Shown here: piece after piece, positions 50,513 through 58,022 of the stretch | Layout of the letters: the number at the start of each line of letters is the position of its first letter | Numbering within the stretch: position 1 is the stretch's first letter | Made by a program: the position numbers and the translations under genes | From: Enorma burkinafasonensis | Lineage (GTDB): Bacteria > Actinomycetota > Coriobacteriia > Coriobacteriales > Coriobacteriaceae | Length of the DNA: 63,009 bases | Reading direction: 5' to 3' | NCBI RefSeq assembly: GCF_902150035.1 | Contig: NZ_LR597510.1 | Location: 1 to 63,009 of the forward strand | Notes under the pieces: generated by a model | The model's input: the letters and a program-made list of their open reading frames with translations, nothing else | Told to the model about the DNA's origin: nothing | The model's database searches: none

Positions 50513-52417
50513 ATGTCGTCTCGAACCGATTCCGATACCAAGCAGAATAGCGCTGCCGACGAGGTCTTCTTGCGGCGTCTCGCCCGCCATCATGACGAGC
50601 TCCGCTGGCTCTACATGGAGCTCTATGACAACGGTGACATGTTCGCCGAGCTGTGCGACTGCCTCAGGGCCGCCTTCGATGAGCGCCCCGCCCCGCTCAA
50701 GGAGCTCGATGCAAAGCGCGAGTCGGCGGGCGCGTGGTACCGCGACCGGTCCATGCTCGGGATGCAGCTGTATATCGAGAACTTCGCGGGGACGATCCGC
50801 GGGGTGGAGGAGAAACTGCCCTATATCGAACGGTGCGGCGTGAACTACCTGCATCTCATGCCCTTCCTGGATACGCCGGCAGACAGAAGCCGCTCGGACG
50901 GCGGCTACGCGGTCTCGGATTTCCGCCGCGTCAACCCGGCACTCGGCACCATGGACGACCTCGCGCATCTCGCGCGCACCTGCCACGAGCGCGGCATCAG
51001 CCTCTGCATGGACTTCGTGATGAACCACACGTCGGATGAGCACGAGTGGGCCCGCCGGGCGCGCGCGGGCGAGGGCGAGTACATGAGCCGCTACTTCTTC
51101 ACGGCCGACCAGGGCGCGATCGAGCGCTACGGCCGCGAGGTGCCGCAGGTCTTCCCGACGACGGCACCGGGCCATTTCACGTACGTCCCGGAGCTGGGGC
51201 AGTCGGTCATGACCCAGTTCTATCCCTACCAATGGGACCTGAACTACCGCAACCCGCGCGTGTTCAACGAGATGATGTGCAACTTCCTCTTCCTCGCGAA
51301 CCAGGGCATGGACGTCATCCGCCTCGACGCGGTGCCCTACATCTGGAAGCAGCTGGGCACCAACTGCCGCAACCTGCCGCAGGTGCACACGATCGTGCGC
51401 ATGATGCGCATGATCGCCGAGATCGTGTGCCCGGGGGTCATGCTCCTGGGCGAGGTGGTGATGGCGCCCGTCGAGGTCGTACCGTATTTCGGGACGGTCG
51501 ACAAACCGGAGTGCCACATGCTCTACAACGTGACCACCATGGCCACGACCTGGCATACCGTCGCCACGCGCGACACGCGTCTGCTGCGCAACCAGCTGAA
51601 CGCGGTCAGCGGCCTGCCGCGCGCCTACACCTTCCTCAACTACCTGCGCTGTCACGACGATATCGGCTGGGGCCTCGACTACCCGGCGCTCAGGCGATGG
51701 GGGATGGAGGAGGTCCCGCACAAGTGCTACCTGAACGAGTTCTTCCAGGGGCATGTGCCGGGCAGCGTCGCGCGCGGCGAGCTCTACAACGCCGACCCCG
51801 TGACGGGCGACGCGCGCCTCTGCGCGACGACGGCGTCCATGTGCGGCGTCGAGGCGGCGGGTTTCGAGGGCGACGGGCAGAAGATGGACCTGGCGCTGCG
51901 CAAGGACGTGATGCTCCACGCCTACATGCTCACGCTCTCGGGGTTGCCCATCCTCTACAGCGGCGACGAGGTGGCGCAGGTGAACGACTACGGCTACCAC
52001 GACGACCCGGAACGGGCGGACGACTCGCGCTACATCCACCGCGGGCGCTTCGACTGGGACCTCGCGCGCCTCATCGACCGGCACGGCACGGTGCAGAATC
52101 GGATCTTCCGCGCGCTCGCCAAGCTCGAGCGCGTCCGCCGCTCGAGTGCGCTCTTCGATGCGGACGCCGAGGCGTACGCCAAGGACTACAGCGATCCCGC
52201 GATCCTGTGGATCGTACGCCGCACGGGGACCGAGGAGCTCCATGCCGTCTTCAACTTCGACGATGCCGGGAAGACGGTGTGGATGCCCGAGCGCGCCGCC
52301 TACACCGACCTGCTCACCGGCGTGACGGCGAGTATCGGGACCTTTAGGCTCGAGGCCTGGGACTTCGTGTGGATGAGCCGGCCCATCGCCGGGGGACGGG
52401 CGGCGTCGGGGCGCTAG
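50513..52417 (+). CDS. Amylosucrase (GH13 family, subfamily 4 type)
   Basis: A 634-residue GH13 enzyme that aligns by eye with Neisseria amylosucrase: SDGGYAVSDFRRVNPALGT, MNHTSDEHEWA, QWDLNYRNPRVF, IWKQLGTNCRNLPQ. Catalytic residues are the nucleophile Asp272 (RLDAVP), acid/base Glu314 (LLGEVV) and Asp382 (CHDDIGWG), spaced as in that enzyme (286, 328, 393). It splits sucrose and builds alpha-1,4-glucan or hydrolyses it. No signal peptide, so cytosolic. ATG 50513 follows GGGGAG. It faces the AraC gene with 6 bp between stops. Confidence 0.9.
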   Translation: MSSRTDSDTKQNSAADEVFLRRLARHHDELRWLYMELYDNGDMFAELCDCLRAAFDERPAPLKELDAKRESAGAWYRDRSMLGMQLYIENFAGTIRGVEEKLPYIERCGVNYLHLMPFLDTPADRSRSDGGYAVSDFRRVNPALGTMDDLAHLARTCHERGISLCMDFVMNHTSDEHEWARRARAGEGEYMSRYFFTADQGAIERYGREVPQVFPTTAPGHFTYVPELGQSVMTQFYPYQWDLNYRNPRVFNEMMCNFLFLANQGMDVIRLDAVPYIWKQLGTNCRNLPQVHTIVRMMRMIAEIVCPGVMLLGEVVMAPVEVVPYFGTVDKPECHMLYNVTTMATTWHTVATRDTRLLRNQLNAVSGLPRAYTFLNYLRCHDDIGWGLDYPALRRWGMEEVPHKCYLNEFFQGHVPGSVARGELYNADPVTGDARLCATTASMCGVEAAGFEGDGQKMDLALRKDVMLHAYMLTLSGLPILYSGDEVAQVNDYGYHDDPERADDSRYIHRGRFDWDLARLIDRHGTVQNRIFRALAKLERVRRSSALFDADAEAYAKDYSDPAILWIVRRTGTEELHAVFNFDDAGKTVWMPERAAYTDLLTGVTASIGTFRLEAWDFVWMSRPIAGGRAASGR

Positions 52418-52423
52418 GCGGCG

Positions 52424-53281
52424 TCAGCGCGTCGTGTTCTGCTGGCGCCACGCGCGCGGTGAGATGCCGACTGCGTTTCTGAACGCGCGCGAGAAGTGCA
52501 GCTGGTTGGGGTAGCCGACCTCGCGCCCGACCTGGGCGATGGAGAGCGTCGAGAGCTTGAGCAGCTCGCAGGCCTTCTCCATGCGGTAGCCGATGAGGAA
52601 CTGCTGCGGGGACACCCCCATGGCCTCGCGGAACACCTTGCCGAAATAGCTGCGGTTGAGGCCCACGCTGCGCGCGATGTCCTCGACGCCGACGTTGTCG
52701 CGGTAATTCTCCTCGATGAAGTTCAGGGCGTGGTCGACGTAGAAGTCGTGCAGCTTGTTCGGCGCCTGCGAGCGATGCGGCTCAACCGAGCTCAAGAACG
52801 CCTCGAAGAAGAAGTACGTGCAGCCGACCAGGTACACCGGCGATTCGGCGCGGTGATCGAGGAGGCTCCTCATGGCGTCGACCATCTGGCGCGCCTTCCC
52901 GTCGTCGCGCGAGCGGTAGATCGGGTAGGCGGGGGAGAGCCCCGTGCGGTCGAGCAGGCTTTTCACATGGGACCCGTCGAACTCGACCCAGATGTACTCC
53001 CAGGGCGTCTTGAGGTCGGCCACGTAGGTGGTCACCTGGCCCGGGAAGATCAGGAAGCCCTCGCCGGCTGAGACCTCGAAGGTCGCGGGCTCGGCGTCCT
53101 CCGCGCCGCTCGCCGTGAGCGTCCCGCACCCGTCGAGCACGTAATGGAAGAGGTAGTGCCCGCGCCGCGCCGGGCCGAAGGCATGGCCGGGCGTGCAGAC
53201 CTCGCGCCCGTATTGATAGGGGGTGAGGTCGGTGTAGATCCCCCCGTCGAAGGTCGAGAACTCGATTTCATGCGGACGCAT
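52424..53281 (-). CDS. AraC-family regulator of the alpha-galactoside locus
   Basis: A 285-residue regulator. The N-terminal cupin-like sensing domain (FHYVLDGCGTLTASG, VSAGEGFLIFPGQVTTY) fits AraC_binding; the C-terminal double helix-turn-helix covers about 185-280 (VEDIARSVGLNRSYFGKVFREAMGVSPQQ in two parts, then GYPNQLHFSRAFRNAVGISP). It resembles MsmR/RafR regulators. ATG at 53281 follows AAAGGAGGG on the minus strand; the frame opens further upstream over the promoter. It is divergent from msmK and probably activates the importer with sugar bound. Confidence 0.93.
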   Translation of the reverse strand: MRPHEIEFSTFDGGIYTDLTPYQYGREVCTPGHAFGPARRGHYLFHYVLDGCGTLTASGAEDAEPATFEVSAGEGFLIFPGQVTTYVADLKTPWEYIWVEFDGSHVKSLLDRTGLSPAYPIYRSRDDGKARQMVDAMRSLLDHRAESPVYLVGCTYFFFEAFLSSVEPHRSQAPNKLHDFYVDHALNFIEENYRDNVGVEDIARSVGLNRSYFGKVFREAMGVSPQQFLIGYRMEKACELLKLSTLSIAQVGREVGYPNQLHFSRAFRNAVGISPRAWRQQNTTR

Positions 53282-53325
53282 GGTCCCTCCTTTGCGGCGA
53301 CGCAAGGTATCGTGTTGGTGCGATA

Positions 53326-53353
53326 AATATACCATAATGCACGGATAGTTCAA
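53326..53353 (-). promoter_or_regulatory. Promoter of the araC-type regulator
   Basis: On the minus strand TTGAAC (53353-53348) and TATATT (53331-53326) are 16 bp apart. The -10 lies inside ATATACCAT (53327-53335), which is repeated inverted as ATGGTATAT at 53389-53397, where a plus-strand -10 (TATATG) with TTGTCC at 53368-53373 could drive the other direction. Confidence 0.65.
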
Positions 53354-53516
53354 TAAGGATATATTATTTGTCCATACAAACGAGAACAATGGTATATGTG
53401 ATCGAAAACGCGCGGAAGCTCAGGGCATGCCGCTAAATCCCCCCTGCTACGATGCGGTGTAGATACCTTGTGGTCCATTTGGCGAGCCTACCGTTAGGGA
53501 GGGGAAATCGACCGTT

Positions 53517-53555
53517 CGTCGAATCTGTTTGGAGAGCAAACGTCGAATCTATACA
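53517..53555 (+). promoter_or_regulatory. Candidate operator and promoter of the msm importer
   Basis: The direct repeat CGTCGAATCT (53517-53526 and 53541-53550) flanks the inverted repeat GTTTG/CAAAC (53527-53541). A TTTGGA (53528-53533) and TATACA (53550-53555) with 16 bp spacing could be the promoter. Direct repeats of this length are usual for AraC-type proteins near the -35 box. Confidence 0.5.
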
Positions 53556-53703
53556 CCAGATACCAGTGATAACAACGAATAGGGAATAAAACATACCCGT
53601 AAGCGAGTTACAGCTAGCAAAAAGATAACTTCTAGAATCAAGACGGAACGCTTTGTCTGTCGCCATCAGCAAAGCAGGGAACCGCGATGGAAGGGGTCGC
53701 TCG

Positions 53704-54813
53704 ATGGCTGGACTTACGCTTGAACACGTAGGCAAGAAGTATCCCAACGGCTACGAGGGGGTGAAGGACTTCAATCTCGAGATCGCCGACAAGGAATTCA
53801 TCATCTTCGTCGGTCCGTCCGGCTGCGGCAAGTCCACCACCTTGCGCATGATCGCCGGCCTCGAGGACATCACTTCGGGCACGCTCAAGATCGACGGCCG
53901 CGTGGTGAACGATGTCGAGCCCAAGGACCGCGACATCGCCATGGTCTTCCAGAACTACGCGCTCTACCCGCACATGACGGTCTACGAGAACATGGCTTTC
54001 CCGCTGCGCCTGCGCAAGGTCGACCAGGCCCAGATCGACAAGATCGTGCACGATGCCGCCCGCATCCTCGACCTCGAGAAGCTGCTCGACCGCAAGCCCT
54101 CCGCGCTTTCCGGCGGCCAGCGCCAGCGCGTCGCGATGGGCCGCGCCATCGCCCGCCAGCCCAAGGTGTTCCTGATGGACGAGCCGCTCTCCAACCTCGA
54201 CGCCAAGCTCCGCGTGCAGATGCGCGCCGAGATCTCCAAGCTCCACGACCGCCTGGGCGCCACGATCATCTACGTCACGCACGACCAGACCGAGGCCATG
54301 ACGCTCGGCACCCGCATCGTGGTCATGAAGGAGGGCGTGATGCAGCAGGTGGACACGCCGTCCAAGCTCTACGCCGAGCCCTGCAACCTGTTCGTCGCCG
54401 GCTTCATCGGCTCCCCGCAGATGAACTTCATCGACGCCCGGGTGGGCGAGCGCGACGGGCGCGTTAACCTCACCTTCGGCGCCAACACCGTCACCGTGCC
54501 CGATGCGAAGGCCGATGCGCTCAAGCCCTACGTCGGCAAGGTCGTCGTCGCCGGCATCCGTCCGGAGGACGTCGTCGAGGAGCACGAGTACGCCGAGAAC
54601 CGGAACCTCTCCGAGCAGATCGACGCTACCGTGACCGTCTACGAGCTCCTGGGCTCGGAGGCCATGATCTACGGCGACGTCGACGGAGGCGCCATCTCGG
54701 CCCACATCTCCGCCGCGAACCCCGTGCGCACCGGCGACCGCATCAAGGTCGCCTTCGATATCGACAAGCTCCACGTGTTCGACAAAGAGACCGAGCTTGC
54801 CATCGTCCACTAG
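53704..54813 (+). CDS. msmK: Sugar ABC transporter ATPase (MsmK/UgpC type)
   Basis: A 369-residue ATPase: Walker A GPSGCGKST, Q-loop VFQNYALYPHMTVYENMAF, signature LSGGQRQRVAMGRAI, Walker B FLMDEPLSNLDAKLR, H-loop VTHDQTEAM, then the ~130-residue OB-type regulatory domain of CUT1 importers (GIRPEDVV). It can serve several sugar systems. ATG 53704 follows GGAAGGGG; the frame opens at 53653 without a ribosome site. It heads the msm operon, an order that differs from many CUT1 loci where the ATPase is encoded elsewhere. Confidence 0.93.
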   Translation: MAGLTLEHVGKKYPNGYEGVKDFNLEIADKEFIIFVGPSGCGKSTTLRMIAGLEDITSGTLKIDGRVVNDVEPKDRDIAMVFQNYALYPHMTVYENMAFPLRLRKVDQAQIDKIVHDAARILDLEKLLDRKPSALSGGQRQRVAMGRAIARQPKVFLMDEPLSNLDAKLRVQMRAEISKLHDRLGATIIYVTHDQTEAMTLGTRIVVMKEGVMQQVDTPSKLYAEPCNLFVAGFIGSPQMNFIDARVGERDGRVNLTFGANTVTVPDAKADALKPYVGKVVVAGIRPEDVVEEHEYAENRNLSEQIDATVTVYELLGSEAMIYGDVDGGAISAHISAANPVRTGDRIKVAFDIDKLHVFDKETELAIVH

Positions 54814-54837
54814 ATGAGCCCGAGAGGAGAGCACAGC

Positions 54838-56154
54838 ATGCTTACCAAGCCAATTTCGCGCCGCTCGCTCCTGGGGCTCACCGCCGCGGGCGCCGCGTCG
54901 CTCATGTTCGCGGGCTGCGCGCACGAGCGGAGCGACGGTAAGGTGGAGGTCGAGATCGTCTCCTACAAGCAGGAGGCCGTGAGCATCTTCGAGCAGATCA
55001 TGGCCGACTTCAACGCGAGCCATGACGACATCTACCTGAACATCCAGAGCCCGGCGGACGCCGTGACCGTCATGAAGACGCGCTTCGTGCGCGAGAACTA
55101 CCCCGACGTGATCGGCATCGGCGGCGACGCCGACTACGCGAGCTTCGTCGATTCTGAGATCCTCGCCGACGTCTCCGGCTACGCCGGCATCGAGAACGTG
55201 CAGCCGGCCTACCGCGACATCCTCGAGAGCGTCACCTACGTCCCCATGGAGGGCATCTACGGCGTGCCCTATGTCGCCAACGCCGCGGGCATGCTCTACA
55301 ACAAGCGGATGTTCGCCGACAAGGGCTGGGAGATCCCCGAGACCTGGGACGAGCTCATCGCGTTGTGCGACCGGATCGTCGCGGAGGGGGAGGTTGCCCC
55401 GTTCTACCTGGGCTACGCCGACACCTGGACGATTCTCTCCCCGTGGAACTCCATCACGGTGAACATGGTGCCCGCGGACCTCGCGCGCCAGGTGAACGCC
55501 GGCGAGGCGAAGTTCGCCGACTACTACGGCGAGCCTGCGCGCCGTATGCGCCAGCTGCTCGTCTACAGCCAGACCACGATCGGCGACCCCGGCCCGTTCT
55601 CGATCCAGTACAACGACGCGTGCACGCGCTTCGCCAACGGCATGTCCGCGATGTTCCCGTGCGGCAGCTTCGCGGTCCCGCAGATCCTGCGCGCCGGCAC
55701 CGACATCGAGGTCGGCATGTTCGCCATGCCCTCCGCGGACGACCCCGCAGACCGCATCGTGGTCTCCGGTGTCGACCTGCAGTGGTGCGTCGCCGAGACC
55801 TGCCAGCACAAGGACGCCGTTTTCGAGGTGCTCGACTTCCTGTCCTCGCCCGAGTACATGCAGACCTACATCGCCGACCAGCGCGCCATCCCCTGCATCG
55901 AGGGCGACTTCGAGCTCGACCCCCTGTTCGACGACATCAAGCCCTGGCTGGACGAGGGCCGCGTCCTCGACTACCTTGACCACTCCTACCAGAGCGCCAT
56001 GGCGGTCGACGCGCAGCTGCAGACCATGCTCCAGGACGACCGCGACGACGATGCCGCCATCGCCGCGTTCCTCGAGAAGTTCGACAGCGACTGGCAGCGC
56101 TACAACCGCAACGTCATCCGCAAGGTCCAGGAATACGAAGAGAGCCAGGGATAA
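54838..56154 (+). CDS. msmE: Sugar-binding lipoprotein (CUT1, MsmE type)
   Basis: A 438-residue lipoprotein with SRRSLLGLTAAGAASLMFAGC as signal and lipobox (given here as RRSLLGL and MFAGC), Cys near residue 22. The mature part has the SBP_bac_1 features VPYVANAAGMLYNKRMF and GWEIPETWDELI. Together with the downstream alpha-galactosidase it likely binds raffinose or melibiose. ATG 54838 follows AGAGGAGAG; ATG 54814 precedes that site. Confidence 0.92.
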   Translation: MLTKPISRRSLLGLTAAGAASLMFAGCAHERSDGKVEVEIVSYKQEAVSIFEQIMADFNASHDDIYLNIQSPADAVTVMKTRFVRENYPDVIGIGGDADYASFVDSEILADVSGYAGIENVQPAYRDILESVTYVPMEGIYGVPYVANAAGMLYNKRMFADKGWEIPETWDELIALCDRIVAEGEVAPFYLGYADTWTILSPWNSITVNMVPADLARQVNAGEAKFADYYGEPARRMRQLLVYSQTTIGDPGPFSIQYNDACTRFANGMSAMFPCGSFAVPQILRAGTDIEVGMFAMPSADDPADRIVVSGVDLQWCVAETCQHKDAVFEVLDFLSSPEYMQTYIADQRAIPCIEGDFELDPLFDDIKPWLDEGRVLDYLDHSYQSAMAVDAQLQTMLQDDRDDDAAIAAFLEKFDSDWQRYNRNVIRKVQEYEESQG

Positions 56155-56166
56155 GGAGGAGAGGCA

Positions 56167-57039
56167 ATGGCAAGTCTCGCAAAGAGCAAGATCGGCTCGG
56201 GCCGCGCAAGGACGTTCTACGCGATCCTCATCCCGGTGCTCGTGCTGTTCGTCGCGTTCAACACCTACCCGCTCATCACGGGGTTCTTCTACAGCTTCAC
56301 CGACTCGAAGGGCTACGGCGCCTTCAACATGGTGGGCCTGCTCAACTACGCGGACCTGTTCACCGACACGCGCGTGCTTAACTCGTACCTGTTCACGTTC
56401 AAGGTCGCGGTGGTCGCCACGATCCTGACGAACGTGATCTCGCTCATGCTGGCCATCGCGCTGTCGAGTAAGATCAAGTTCAAGAGCGCGCTGCGCGGCC
56501 TGTTCTTCGTGCCGCAGATCCTGGGCGCGCTCGTCGTGGGCTACGTGTTCCAGTTCCTGTTCACCTGGCTCATCCCGGCGTTCTTCAACACCGACTACAC
56601 GATCCTCGGCGACCCCAACTGGGCGTGGATCGCCATCGTCGTGGTGCTCGTGTGGCAGTCCTGCGCGCAGACCACCATCATCTACATCACGGGCCTCTCC
56701 TCGGTACCCGAGGACGTCTACGAGGCCGGCTCGCTTGACGGCGCCACGGGCTGGAACAAGTTCCGCTACATCACCCTGCCGCTCATCATGCCGTCCGTGA
56801 CCACCAACATGGTGCTCGTGATGAAGAACATGCTCATGGTCTTCGACCAGATCGTCGCCATGACGAGCGGCGGCCCCTCGCAGTCCACCGAGTCCATCTC
56901 GTACCTCATCTACAACAACGGCCTGTCGGGCGGGCAGTTCGGCTTCCAGTGCGCCAACGCGGTCATCTTCTTCATTCTGATCGCCGCGATCTCGATCCTG
57001 CAGACGCGCTTTTTGAACAGCAGAGAGGAGCAACTGTAA
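56167..57039 (+). CDS. msmF: Sugar ABC transporter permease (MsmF type)
   Basis: A 290-residue permease with six helices (first at about 18-38) and the EAA loop DVYEAGSLDGATGWNKF then ITLPLIMPS. MsmF-like proteins form the channel with MsmG. ATG 56167 follows AAGGAGGAGAGG, and its stop overlaps the msmG start. Confidence 0.93.
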   Translation: MASLAKSKIGSGRARTFYAILIPVLVLFVAFNTYPLITGFFYSFTDSKGYGAFNMVGLLNYADLFTDTRVLNSYLFTFKVAVVATILTNVISLMLAIALSSKIKFKSALRGLFFVPQILGALVVGYVFQFLFTWLIPAFFNTDYTILGDPNWAWIAIVVVLVWQSCAQTTIIYITGLSSVPEDVYEAGSLDGATGWNKFRYITLPLIMPSVTTNMVLVMKNMLMVFDQIVAMTSGGPSQSTESISYLIYNNGLSGGQFGFQCANAVIFFILIAAISILQTRFLNSREEQL

Positions 57040-57878
57040 TGGCTGGCAAAGAGAAGGTGAAAGAGCGCGTCAACTGGCCCGTCACCATCCTTTTGATCGC
57101 GCTCGCGGCCGTAACCATCGTATTCCCGCTCTACATGGCGGTGCGCATCGCGGTGGCCGAGAACTACCCCATGGGGCTCGAGATCTTCACGCTCCCCGAG
57201 ACGTGGGACCTCGCGAACTTCATCGAGGCCATCGAGGCGACCGACTTCCCCGTGACGTTCATGAACTCGCTCGTCATCACCGTCGTGGCGGTCGTGGTGT
57301 CGATCGTGGTGCATTCGCTCGCGGCCTACGCCATCGGGCGCAACATGGAGCGCAAGCCCTTCAAGCTGTCGTACTACTTCATCGTGGCGGGCATGTACGT
57401 CCCGTTCGCGATCCTCATGATGCCGCTCGTCAAGCAGACGTCCGTGCTGCACCTCGACAACATGTTCGGCGTGATGATCCTCTACATCGTGTTCTACATG
57501 CCGATGAACATCATGCTCTACACGGGCTACCTGCGCAACATCCCCATCGCGCTCGAGGAGGCCGCGCGCGTGGACGGCGCGAGCACCTGGACGACGTTCT
57601 GGAAGGTCATCTTCCCGATCATGAAGCCCATGCACGCGACCGTCGCGATCCTCACGGGCCTCGCGGTGTGGAACGACGTCATGACCCCGCTCGTCATCAT
57701 GGGCGGCTCGGGCGTGAACACGCTGCCGCTCGCGCAGATGACGTTCCAGACGGCGTTCGGCACCGACTACTCGCTCGCGTTCGCATCCTACCTGCTCGCC
57801 ATGCTGCCGATGATCATCTTCTACATCTTCGCGCAGAAGCAGATCATCAACGGCGTCACCAACGGTGCCGTGAAGTAG
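57039..57878 (+). CDS. msmG: Sugar ABC transporter permease (MsmG type)
   Basis: A 279-residue permease with a helix at about 14-35, a large extracytoplasmic loop, five further helices and the EAA loop EEAARVDGASTWTTFWKVIFP. ATG 57039 overlaps the TAA of msmF after GAGAGGAG. It ends the importer operon; a new promoter follows before the alpha-galactosidase gene. Confidence 0.93.
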   Translation: MAGKEKVKERVNWPVTILLIALAAVTIVFPLYMAVRIAVAENYPMGLEIFTLPETWDLANFIEAIEATDFPVTFMNSLVITVVAVVVSIVVHSLAAYAIGRNMERKPFKLSYYFIVAGMYVPFAILMMPLVKQTSVLHLDNMFGVMILYIVFYMPMNIMLYTGYLRNIPIALEEAARVDGASTWTTFWKVIFPIMKPMHATVAILTGLAVWNDVMTPLVIMGGSGVNTLPLAQMTFQTAFGTDYSLAFASYLLAMLPMIIFYIFAQKQIINGVTNGAVK

Positions 57879-57928
57879 CGAGGTTCTGTTGCGCTGCGGA
57901 TGCCCTTTCACGGGGGCGCGCCGAAACC

Positions 57929-57971
57929 TATACTGATAGCGCCCCGGCTGGAACTTGGTTCCGGCCGGGGC
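57929..57971 (+). promoter_or_regulatory. -10 box and strong leader hairpin of the alpha-galactosidase gene
   Basis: TATACT (57929-57934) is followed 7 bp later by GCCCCGGCTGGAAC (57941-57954) paired with GTTCCGGCCGGGGC (57958-57971), a 14 bp stem with one G-U pair and a 3 nt loop. No T-run follows. It would start at the first transcribed bases. It could stabilise the mRNA, or act as a rho-independent stop for the importer with the tail lost. Confidence 0.55.
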
Positions 57972-58022
57972 ATCGCCACGACCGTACATCCCGATGCCAG
58001 CTGCTAGGAAGGCCCGATCCCC

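Larger units (their letters stand above)
53282..53703. other. AT-rich control region between araC and msmK
   Basis: This 422 bp non-coding stretch is much richer in A/T than its flanks. It contains the araC promoter, a facing -10-like box, direct and inverted repeats at 53517-53555, and a long msmK leader. No open frame with a ribosome site is inside. Confidence 0.75.

Noticed and set aside
53638-57033. A 1131-codon open frame on the minus strand opposite the msm operon
   Set aside because: It mirrors four well-supported genes, has no homology-like motifs, and is rich in Val/Asp/His/Leu patterns typical of antisense frames in GC-rich DNA.
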